Positions 32,848-42,848 of a stretch of DNA of 64,000 bases are shown here, one piece after another. Within the stretch, counting starts at the first letter, position 1; each line of letters opens with the position of its first letter. Origin of the DNA: Paragyromitra xinjiangensis (taxonomy: Eukaryota > Ascomycota > Pezizomycetes > Pezizales > Discinaceae); contig JBCAMK010000014.1 in assembly GCA_038503065.1 (NCBI GenBank), positions 434,001 to 498,000 on the forward strand, written 5' to 3'. Under the pieces are notes generated by a model. The model was not told the origin of the DNA. It ran no database searches and worked only from the letters and a program-made list of their open reading frames with translations. Position numbers and translations under genes: made by a program.

Positions 32848-35800
32848 ATGCCCAGAAGGCATTTCCTAGCAGACCTAGAAAAGGCCCAGAGATTAGGCGA
32901 GGTTGACAGCCGCATTACCAGTATGTTCCCAATTTTTTAATCTTCTTTTGCTCTAGTGAGAATCGACCCAGAGCTCTTTTCAATGTTTGGAGCTCCTTAT
33001 CAGTCCCTAAAGCTTCTCACCAAAGAGCTATCCTAGCCCGCCTAATGGAGAGCTCAGAAAAGGCAATAAGATGAAAACTGTTTCTTGGCTAAGCGATGAG
33101 CTGTTTGCAGGACCTCCACCTTCAATAATCATAGCTCGAGTTTTGAATTGGTCGCTAATTGGAGAAACCAATAGATGTTAAACGAGGCGATGACGATGGA
33201 AGCTTTGTGTGCACGTTTATGCCTCCTGGGTTTGGAGTTAAGGGGATTGAGATTACTGGCATGATTCCAGGTTTGTTTAACCCAATTTCCACTACTTCAA
33301 CTACGTTTTTATGCGCCCCTCCCCGCCCCTACAGTTCCTCCACGGAACACAGAGGATTGTATTTGCTCCTAAGAAGGATCTCATTGAGCTCTTTTCCCAA
33401 TAGCTTAAAATAACCAGAAACTAACCACCGCTACTACAGAGCTAAGCGACTATCCTTCCTCTCACCAGACAATATTATATGCAAGCTCCGATGATCCTCC
33501 ACCTGCTGCCACGTCAGCACTTAATAAAATTTCCCTCGAGAACTCCTCCTTGTCTTTGCCAATTCTACTTTCTACAATCTCTCTCTTCCTCACAAAAGCT
33601 ATGGACAACGCTGCTTCTAGCAACTTCATGGATTCTTCAGATTCTTGCGATGAGGAAATGGAGGATAGTACCGAAGAATATGATAATGATGACTCTGATG
33701 TTTCTGTCGGGGGCTGGGAAGAACCTTCAGAATATTACCACGCAGACTCCGGGGGTGTTGATGGAGAGGGAGACAGCCAGATGGACAATTTTTCCCAAGA
33801 CCCACACTATGCAGCCAATACCCGTAAGCTTCAAGCCGCACTGAGGAAGGACCTTAGAGGCGCAAAACAAGCTGGCTTCAAGGTTGGCGTTTTAGGAGAT
33901 TGGAAGGGTGGGATGGACCATTACGTTTGCCTTGGCATCCGTGTTTCAAAACTAGGAATCTCAGATGAGGCAATCGCTGCGTGGAAGTTGGATAAACGAA
34001 AATATCTCATTTTGTTAATCCACTACTCATCATTCTACCAAACCTTGGAGAAGCTCACGGGGGAGAGTGGAGGCTACCATGTCAAACGAAGCGTAGAAAT
34101 GTGTGTCGGTACAGCCACGAGATACAAACCGACCTACCTTGAGGCAATGGGAGCATTCAGCAAAATAAGTTCGATGGGAAAATCGCAGCAGGTGGTTGGT
34201 GGAGAAAGTGGTGAGTTAGAGGCTAGTACTACGACAGTGGATGAATGCAACGAAGACGGATTTCAAGGAATCTTTATCAGCCGACCCCTGAATGAGTTGC
34301 TAAACTCGAGACTTATCCAGCTGGTCAAATACCGAGTCCAACTTGGATTTGGGTGGGATGGAGCTGAGTGCTATTATACCGGTGAGCAGACTCCTATTTT
34401 TATTTATTTTTCAGCAAAAGATGCTGACACCTTGCCCTGTCTTCTACAGACCACCAAGGCCGAGAATCTAGTAGCATCGGACAAGTAGATGATAGGTATT
34501 ATACGATTGATCAGCCAAAAACAGCGCTTGCACCAGTTGTTACCGATGATGCTCTCTCTGCACCAAATATAGCCAACGGGGATGCTTCATTTCCCCTTCT
34601 TGCGATGCAATTTACCTTGCGCCATTTGGTCCGCTGCACAGAGTTTTGCCTCGTGTGCCATACCAAAGTCCACAGCGATTTCGAAGCTCTGAAGCCTTAT
34701 GTCTGCTCAAGTCCATTATGCTTATACCAGTACATGTCCCTTGGTTTTGGTCCAAGTATCGAGTATGAGATTGTTTCTCAGCCAACTGTCGTTGATCTGT
34801 TGGTTAGCTTTTGCTACGTCGCAGCAAAATTGGACAAACTCACTGAATTTCCCTCTGGAATGAATCTCACAGTCCCTGAAGTACCGCTTGAGGCTTTTCG
34901 GGCCACTTATAACCGTACAAAATGCGAACTCTATTTCGATACCACAATAGATCAAAAAATACCCTCGCTTAAGGTCGGAGATTGGATCTTATTAAATACT
35001 GGGCCCTTCGGTATCGCAGCCAGTGATATTATACACGCGAGAGTTATCGAGACAACGTACTATCCGACAGTCAAACTTGGCCCCCCGGTTGCGAGGAGTA
35101 AGACCCAGGGGCCGGTTGGTGCTCAAGCAGCCTACACCACCCCAACTGGTTCGCCCACTGTTTCTAGTATTCTTGAGATCCTGCAGGTCTCCTTTTCCAC
35201 CTACAATGTCAATTTTGATACTCTTAACGACCTCTCAAAGAGGCAAAGTCTAATTACGATATTGGACACCCTTCCATCTGTGGTGGAGATGAAAAACTGG
35301 CTGCAACGAAATACTAAAGTTGGCGAGGAGGCAAGCCTAAAGAATTGGAAGGACAGAATTTCTCCAGCAGCCCTGGGAATCCTAAGATGGATAATTGCCA
35401 GTAACCGAAGTTGCATTGTTCCAGTTGACCAGGAGCTAGATTCTGATGGCTCCATCATTCCAGGGTCAAAGACTAAAAAGGGTGGAGAGCAACGGGTTTG
35501 GGGTATGGGGGATTGGCTACAGTTTAGATTTGCTATGGGTGCACCAGACAAGGAACAGAGGTTTGTAGAAGCTGTAAAGAGCGCGCAACAAAGGTTGAGC
35601 TTGATCTGTATGACCTCTGCCATCAATATCTTAACTCAGCTCCGAGATCCTAACATCTGGTAGATCCGTCATTATTCGCGTTTCATGGATCTCCTTTGGG
35701 CAACTGGCACTCGATTATCCGCGAAGGCCTTCATTTTAGACAGACAGCACATGGCAGGGCGTTTGGCCATGGATGCTACCACAGCTTAGATCTCTCCACA

Positions 35801-37251
35801 TCTTTGGGTTACTCCGGAGGCATGGGATATAACGCCAGTACGCAACAACCAGCCTGGCCGCAGAGTGTACTGAATATACGGTCAGCTTTGAGTTTGAATG
35901 AGATCGTCAACGCTCCGAACGAATTTGTATCGAAGGTATATATTGATCTCTGATGATTTCCCTAGGAAATTAGCTAACTTTAGTAGTCCCCGCATCTAGT
36001 TGTGGCTCAACTTGAATGGATCCAGACCAGATACCTGTTTATTCAGATAGCAGATATGAAGACAGGAAGTCAAGCTTCCGATTCACCAAAACCGGTCTCT
36101 ATTCACCCTCAGGATGATACCTATAGCCCCAAGGGGATGCACGGAAAGTTGATTATCCCAGCTACAATTTCTGGATCTCGCATCAGGGACCCAGCGATAC
36201 CAACAAAACCAATTCCTCTGCCTACTCCAGTTTTGTCACCAACTCCGAGATCCGGCCGCAGCTCCAAGGCCAGGAAAAGTACTTTTACGGAGATCTCGCG
36301 GACACTTTCCGGTTTCTTGGATCATAGTGGAAGCTCTGCAAGTACTCCAATAATCCTGGATGACGATGACGATAACGGATTTGAAGACGACATTAGCATT
36401 ATGACAGATACTACAGATCTTTTAGCATTAGTCTCCGAGGACGAAGAACCCACTCCACCCTCAGGAAATGGAAAGGGCATTATGGGTTCCGCTTTGAACT
36501 TTTTCTCTAGTGCGCTACCTCCAAAAGCACCGAAACCAGGAGCATTCATCCCAGGTATCCTGGACATATCAGATCTTCCGCAACTAGAATTCCCATCGTA
36601 TGCTTCAGGTGGCGCCAGCAAGCGAATCCAAAGCGACTTGAAGAGCATCATTAAGCTTCAAAAAACACAACCACTTGAGGAACTTGGGTTCTACATCGAT
36701 GAGAGTCGTACGGATAATATTTATCAATGGATCGTTGAGCTTCATAGCTTCCCCGAGAATTTACCGTTAGTAAAGGATATGAAAGACAGGAAGATCCAGA
36801 GCATTGTGCTTGAGATTAGGTTTGGAAGCCAATACCCTATGAGCCCACCCTTTGTTAGGGTTATTAAACCGAGATTTATGGGTTTTGCCCAAGGAGGAGG
36901 GGGTCATGTTACTATTGGAGGTGCTCTTTGCATGGAACTTCTCACAAACTCGGGCTGGAGCGCGGTCAGTAGTTTGGAGAGTGTTCTCTTGCAGGTGGTA
37001 AGTTTCTCTTTTCTTATCCTTGTCTTGCCTCATTCTTCGAATATTAGCACCAAAATTCGTCTCGACATAAAGGAAAGTTCATAGTGGCTAACATCACGCA
37101 GAGAATGGCAATTGGAGAAGAATCACCACCAGCTAGGCTAGCCCCAGGACCAGTACAATGTTACAGCCCATCTGAAGCCAAGGAGGCTTATCTCAGAGCT
37201 TGTAGAGCGCATGGATGGGCGGTCCCAGCAGATTTTGCAAGTATTGTTTAA
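32848..37251 (+). CDS. PARP catalytic domain - UBE2Q-like E2 fusion protein
   Basis: Seven exons: 32848-32920, 33175-33270, 33440-34381, 34450-35607, 35664-35935, 35987-36997 and 37102-37251; introns of 254, 169, 68, 56, 51 and 104 bp; 1233 residues. The N-terminal domain (MPRRHFLADLEKA, DDDGSFVCTF, SDYPSSHQTILYAS) resembles an RWD-like module. An acidic stretch follows. A Cys-rich segment (CTEFCLVCH, VCSSPLCLYQYMSLGFGPSIEYE) resembles that before the catalytic domain of PARP6/8-type proteins. The ADP-ribosyltransferase core has FHGSPLGNWHSIIREGL (NAD-binding His about 764) and HGCYHS. The C-terminal E2 domain has FGSQYPMSPPFVRV and GGALCMELL (active Cys about 1162), as in UBE2Q. Each splice restores a conserved sentence. 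The protein would couple ADP-ribosylation with ubiquitin transfer; the substrate is unknown. Confidence 0.92.
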
Positions 37252-37793
37252 GAGGTGCCGGATGCAGGGAGCGGTAGACCTTTTCTTCCATGCTCCTTCC
37301 TTCCATTACCTCGAGTATGGGGTATAAGGCAAAGGCATTGCTGTACGAGAATATTATCAGTATTTACAACTAGTTGACAAAAGCATTGCTTAAATTTTTC
37401 CTATTTTGTAAGGGGGAAACGGAATTTGGCGCCGAACTCTAAAGGCTTTTTTATCTTTATTTTTTTTCCTGACTACCACAGCCATGATGTCGGGAACGGT
37501 TTGGACGGGTAGTGCATAGGTTTTATTTATTTATCCAATTTATCTAAGAATTATACTGGAAGAAAGAAATTATACTCTCGAAACTGCAGTAATGCGTTAA
37601 ATCATGCAGAGTCACTCGGTAGTCGGGTCTGATTAAGTAAGCTGCGGATGACGTCGTTCCGGGCTTCGCTCGCGACAGATTTCAATTTACAAACTCCTCC
37701 CCTCTTCTACCACACACCATAACCCAATAACATTACAATTACAATCCAATCACCACATAGTCATCTGAAATCGCACCACTTTATTCACCCGCC
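37252..37793. other. Intergenic, promoter of the bZIP gene
   Basis: Between two plus-strand genes. A near-palindromic bZIP-type site TGACGTC is at 37649-37655 (GGATGACGTCGTTCC), 140 bases before the bZIP start codon, which would allow autoregulation. No gene recognised. Confidence 0.5.
37649..37655 (+). promoter_or_regulatory. CRE-like bZIP site upstream of the Cys-3-like gene
   Basis: TGACGTC within GGATGACGTCGTTCC, 139 bases upstream of the start codon. Known Cys-3/MetR regulators bind a related palindrome and activate their own genes in Neurospora and Aspergillus. The match here is to a general CRE core, so the link is inference. Confidence 0.3.
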
Positions 37794-38498
37794 ATGTCAG
37801 GATCGTACCTGCAAGACCTTGGTCTGAACTCGCTGTCGCCTGTGCTTGCCGCTGGGTCTGGCGATGACTCAGACGAGTTTGATCTTGATCTATCACTGTT
37901 TACAAATTCGACCTTCTTCGATGTTGACTTCAGTATGGATTCCGCCAGCGCGGGGGGCACGGGGGGCGCAAAGACCGCGGGGATGAAACCCGAGAAAGCC
38001 CAGAAGGGGCAGATGGGGGTTGGTACAGGTTTCACAGGGCTCAGGCCGTTAAACAACATTCCGCCACCCCCGCCGTTTGCTGCGGATACGCTACGCTTCA
38101 ACCCCTCTATCGCCGCAACTCCCAGTAACCCGCCGACCATCACCGCTCCCCCTCCCCCTCCTTCGCTAGTCACTTCTCCTGTCTCTCATAATTCACCCCC
38201 CGCAGGTGCACCGAAAGCTAAGAGACAGAAGGTCTCCTCTCCTAAGAACTCCAGTGTTGCAGCCGACGAGGATAAGCGCCGTCGCAACACTGCCGCGTCG
38301 GCTCGCTTCAGGGTCAAGAAGAAGCAACGTGAGCAACAACTCCATGAGACGGCAAAGGAGATGACAGATAAAGCCCAGCGGCTCGAGGAAAGGGTCAAGC
38401 AGTTGGAGATGGAGAATCGGTGGTTGAAGAATTTGGTTGTAGAGAAGAAAGAGCTCGAGAGTGGCGAGGTCGACGAAGGAAATACTACTGAGTCTTGA
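37794..38498 (+). CDS. Cys-3/MetR-like bZIP sulfur regulator
   Basis: Single exon, 234 residues. The basic region (about 161-180, KRRRNTAASARFRVKKKQRE) and leucine zipper (about 183-215, with KEMTDKAQRLEERVKQLEMENRWLKNL split here as KEMTDKAQRLEER and VKQLEMENRWLKNL) closely match Neurospora CYS3 and Aspergillus MetR. Those proteins switch on sulfur uptake and assimilation genes when sulfur is limiting and are degraded through an SCF complex when it is not. The N-terminal acidic region (24-50, DDSDEFDLDLSLF) is a probable activation domain; the middle is Pro-rich. Nuclear. Zip1/Met28-type relatives share this zipper, so MetR assignment is by similarity of the basic region. Confidence 0.88.
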   Translation: MSGSYLQDLGLNSLSPVLAAGSGDDSDEFDLDLSLFTNSTFFDVDFSMDSASAGGTGGAKTAGMKPEKAQKGQMGVGTGFTGLRPLNNIPPPPPFAADTLRFNPSIAATPSNPPTITAPPPPPSLVTSPVSHNSPPAGAPKAKRQKVSSPKNSSVAADEDKRRRNTAASARFRVKKKQREQQLHETAKEMTDKAQRLEERVKQLEMENRWLKNLVVEKKELESGEVDEGNTTES

Positions 38499-40120
38499 TT
38501 AAATCTCTTACTTGTTTGGGGGAAGGGGGGATTTTTTTCTTTCCTTTCTAGGGGGTTATTTGTATCTCGTTGTGCAATTCCGTCTCGGGGGGTTTTTTCT
38601 TTGATTTTGGGTTGGTTTTTTGTTTTGCGATGTGAACCGTGGGCAGGCAGGCAATGTCTGATGTGATGTCGAGTTTTTAGATACGCACCTACACGTGATA
38701 CATGACTCATGACACAGATGGAGCAATTAATTGGGTGGGTTTGACGACCTCTTGATGTGTGCTTGATGCTGGGTTGCAGATAAGGTTAGCTGCTTTAAGA
38801 GAATCTCAAGTTATTTGAAAATGCGAACGAAGCCGAGTGCCAGGACAAGTTTTGGCCTTATCATTGCTAGCTATCTTAAATCTTTGGGTAAACGTTCTCC
38901 ATATCATGCTTAACCGAAACATCAGTGCACATCGTGCCGGTATCAATAATTCCCCCATTTATTGCTTCTGGTGCTGTTTTAGTGGTAGTGAAACCACTCT
39001 ATCTACCAACATACTCCGCTCTCCTTCCAGCTTCCAACTTCTATCCCCCATCCAAGCCATCCCTTTATCCTACCCTTGGCCCAATTCTTGGGTCTCTCTT
39101 CCATCACATCCTAGTAAATGATATATCAGCCAACGATATCGCTCGGTTTATTATACCGTTGTAACCATCCATTTTCAGATCTGCCATGGTAGTATCGTCT
39201 GATAGCTAAACTTGACGAGGAATCGAAAGCGCCTATCGGCGTTTTGATGTCAATTGCTCTCTGTATAGCTAAAGGTCTTAAAATCAGTCAGCCTTTTTAA
39301 CCATAGTACATGGGAGACGTCGATAATTGTCTACCTAGCAAGCTGAACATCTACAAAAGCTAGAATATATGTCTAAGAAGGATTTCCAACAGGTGACGAT
39401 GTTACAAAGCCTGTCTCTTCATTGTTTAAACCCTAGGGTTAGAATGTCACTTTTTGAGCTCTGGGGCTTAATAAAAACCAGCAGTTAGCCATGCAGAAAG
39501 CTGGGTAGCTCCAGGAAGCTAAATTATATGGTAGACTCTCAATTTAAGCATATGCTTGGGATCAAAGGATGTGTGTTTGTGTCGAGCTACGCTTAGATTG
39601 AGGCAGACCCTAAACGTGCAAGTGAGAACGGGGCCGCCGAACCGTATGCTTGCAAGCTTAAAGTTGCAATTTTAAAGGCCATATATAGACGCCCGGGCAA
39701 ACAAAGCGCATAATCATACATCGAGATTATTATTAGAAGTCTACTAGACTCTCCATCACGAATATGAATCACCACTCGTGTATAAGCTACAAAGAGTTGA
39801 AAACTACCCCGCATATGCTCATATAAATCACAAAAGCAGCCCACCCAATATGCACCATCTATTAAAATGACTCCAGACACATGCGTGAACCGAACCCTAT
39901 AGAAAGACCGAGGAATTGGTTAGGCCTTGAGAGATCATTCGTCTGTTGGTGGGCAGCGAACGAACCTCAAGTCTCCTAAGCCTACAAACTGCTTAGAGTT
40001 TGTAGACAACATCTGGGCGACTACGCCGCTGCGGAAGAAAATGTGACGCCACATTCTTATTTCTCCAACACTCCCTTACACCCTTAACCCCATCTAGTAC
40101 CTCTTTGCTATACCAGCACA
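38499..40120. other. Convergent intergenic region
   Basis: 3' flanks of the bZIP gene (+) and PIG-H (-), 1.6 kb. The open frames at 38837-39164 and 39593-39880 lack domains. T/G-rich runs at 38520-38630 lie just after the bZIP stop. No repeat recognised. Confidence 0.55.
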
Positions 40121-40785
40121 TCAGATTGCCAATTGTTTTGGTTCGTAAAGACACTTCTTCGCGCCCCTCCACACAAGCTCCAAAATCCTTCTGTTCGGCA
40201 ACAGGGTCTGTCCAGGTCAGCTCCACACACAAGAATAAACAACAACAACAAACCTACCGGAAAAACAACCACCAGTCCCTCCTCCCCCTCCACAACCACA
40301 GCCAAATAAAACCTAACCTCAAACCCACAAAACCCCTCATGAATCCATAAATCCCCCACACGACTCGTCGGTATAAACCTACTCCTCTTCCCACCCCACC
40401 ATCCCGTCTTCGTCGAAATCTGCACCCCAAGATCACGTATCACCACCAGACTCTCCTCCGTGTAACCCCCAGTGAAGAACACAAGATACAGTGTCGCCAG
40501 AGACGCAGGAAGTAGAGTCTGCCAGCGCACGCCCACAGCAAGACTAGAAAGCCATTCAAGAACCGGGTAGAAGAGAGGTGGTACAGTCTGCGGGAATGGA
40601 GGCGCCGGCCAATATTTCACCGACAGGAAAGCTACGACAGCAACGAAGAGACCTAGTCGGACGAGCGCGGTGATGACAGCCAAGATCTGTCGCGATACGG
40701 TCTTTGGGGGCGCATTCGTCACGGTGAATTCTACAGTTGTTGAAGATGGTGAGCGGATGCGAAGCGTTGGTGGTTGTGTGAACAT
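40121..40785 (-). CDS. PIG-H subunit of GPI-GlcNAc transferase
   Basis: Two exons, 40258-40785 and 40121-40207, with a 50-bp phase-0 intron, 204 residues. Two hydrophobic segments lie near residues 37-58 and 85-105. They are followed by the conserved PIG-H core: TEESLVVIRDLGVQIST, SRFIPTSRVGDLWIHEGF, then FEVRFYLAVVVEGEE. Splicing adds TLLPNRRILELVWRGAKKCL, the expected C-terminal helix. PIG-H/Gpi15 is part of the ER membrane complex that adds GlcNAc to phosphatidylinositol, the first step of GPI anchor synthesis. The start at 40785 is the first in-frame ATG. The fungal length is typical. Confidence 0.92.
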
Positions 40786-41551
40786 GGTTATCCCCACGTT
40801 AGATGAAGTTTCGAGTGTCTTGTTTCGCAGCTTAGGGTTAGCGGAGAGCTCGGATAGCTAATGATTCCATGCATACCGGTAGCTGGCTATAATTCTTCTC
40901 CTTCCATTTCTGGCTTTCTGGATGCTAGGGGATCGGGCTTGGGAAAATAGATAGTGCCAGAAAGGACACGTTCGTCGCTGTTGCCGCCATGAGAATAGGT
41001 GTTCAGGGGTAGCTACGCGTTGGCGACGTCCAAAATTACGCTTTCCGGAATAGCGAGTGGGTAGGGTTGTGTAACGTTGTTCCCAGGTAAACTAGCTATC
41101 CAGTCATTGGATGAGGAAGTATGGTCGAGATGTGTTGGTGGGAGGGTCGATCCACGCTGGTGCTAAACACAGGAAACCATGATAGCCTTGGAGTTCGGCA
41201 GTTAAAGTACTATGCAACTCTCTCCATCTCGTATTACCGGTGACGACTCTACAACATATTGATACGATGTGTAAACTGTGATTATTCCTTGTAAGAAATT
41301 CAACCATGCACCGGATGAAAATGGCCTTGAATAGTGCAAAATAGCCAAAGGCAAATAGTCCTCAAGAAACTCTTCCAACAATTAAATTCAAATGGTAAAA
41401 ACTCATGATATTATCTTAACTCCAAAACCAAATACATATTATACACCCATAACACATCGCAAAGAGTAACAAAACCAAAACCCACACCCAATTTCATTAA
41501 AAAAGAAACCATAACAGCGTTCCACGAATTATTAATTATCTTCCTTCACCT
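40786..41551. other. Intergenic region
   Basis: Between two minus-strand genes, holding the PIG-H promoter and the 3' flank of the lipid phosphatase gene. The frame at 41104-41307 is featureless. Nothing else recognised. Confidence 0.55.
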
Positions 41552-42848
41552 TTAAACCATCTCCTCTCCTCTCCTCCTCCCACTCATCCTCGCCTCCTGT
41601 CTCCCCCCACTATACCCCCCACCACCAACACCCAAACCACCCATCGTCGTAGCCGCTGAAGTGGCATCAAACGGCGCACCTGTCAACCCACCTCCCAAAG
41701 TTCCCCACCCAGCCTTTCGTGTCGCAATCGCATCATGGAAGCTTCTCATCTCATCCGAGTCGGTATACGAGAATCCCATTGTAGTGACACCGCGAGGGAG
41801 CGGGATATGGTTAAAGCGGAAGTCCCAAACACTGGCGTAGACCTGACGATAACTAGAGAACGCGAACATAGTCCCGATCATTGCCCCAGCAACAACATCA
41901 TACCAGTTGTGGAATTCATCGATAGTCAAGGATCCCGCGATCAACACGGCGCCTAGGACGGGTGCGTAAAGGAGAGTTTGCTTCCACATTGCTCCGTGGA
42001 AATTTGAGAACACCTTCATTTTGGCGTTCATGTAGAGGTAGAGGAAGATGAAGCCTGCAAAGGCGGCGGTGCTGTGGCCGGATGGGAAGGATTCGAGGGA
42101 GTCGTTGATCTCCTTTTGGTCACCGGTACAGATGCTGCGGTCGTACATGATCTGGCGGAGGCCATTGCCGGTGTTGGCGCCCATGATTTGGAGGTTTGGT
42201 TTGCAGACTGCGAGGAAATGGGGTCGAAGACCTCCGATGAGCCATTTTAGGAATACCTGGAAGACAGCAGCCTGTGTGGATTGTTAGTTTGTCTTCTACT
42301 TCATTTTCTGAACGCGTGAGATGAAACTTACATTGATCAAACTGTATAAGAGTCCAACAACTGCGGCATTGAGATCCCAGAAGCTCCTAACTCGGATCTG
42401 GAACAAGATGAAGAAGACGATGGGGATCAAGCTAGCAAGAAGTGCTGCCAGCCAAATTGGAATGATGTTTTTCCGAAGAGGGTACGCGAACTCTGGGTAG
42501 ACAATCTCGCCGTCCTGGAAATACACAGGGAAAGAACGAGAAGGTGCTGGAGGGGCCATATAAACCTGCAGAATGTAAAGAATTAACTTTCCGTAAAAAA
42601 AATCAGGTATTAATAACATTTCAACATACCCCGAGACCAACAGCACCCAAAGCTGCCATAGTCAAGATATCTAACCAAATGGTTCTAAGCCATTCCCCGA
42701 ACGTCGGACGCTCATTCATGTGTCTTCCAATAACAGAATCGCGACGCTTCTCAGGGATACCATTCGCACGGCCCGAACCCGTACGGTGGTGGTGACGGCT
42801 CGTGCCATTTGCCGGCACGGTCTGGTTGTTTCGTGAGAAGAAAGCCAT
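41552..42848 (-). CDS. PAP2-family lipid phosphate phosphatase (DPP1-like)
   Basis: Three exons, 42630-42848, 42332-42565 and 41552-42271; introns of 64 and 60 bp; 390 residues. About six membrane segments are visible. The three phosphatase motifs are present: K160-x6-RP (KWLIGGLRP), PSGH at 214-217, and S265-x6-H272-x3-D276 (SLTIDEFHNWYD). In the third motif the usual Arg after Ser is Leu. The family dephosphorylates diacylglycerol pyrophosphate, phosphatidate or lysophosphatidate at membranes. The C-terminal 75 residues are Gly/Ala-rich and end with basic SGRRRGEE. The N-terminus (first 45 residues) is hydrophilic and cytosolic by family topology. The exact substrate is not predictable. Confidence 0.9.
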
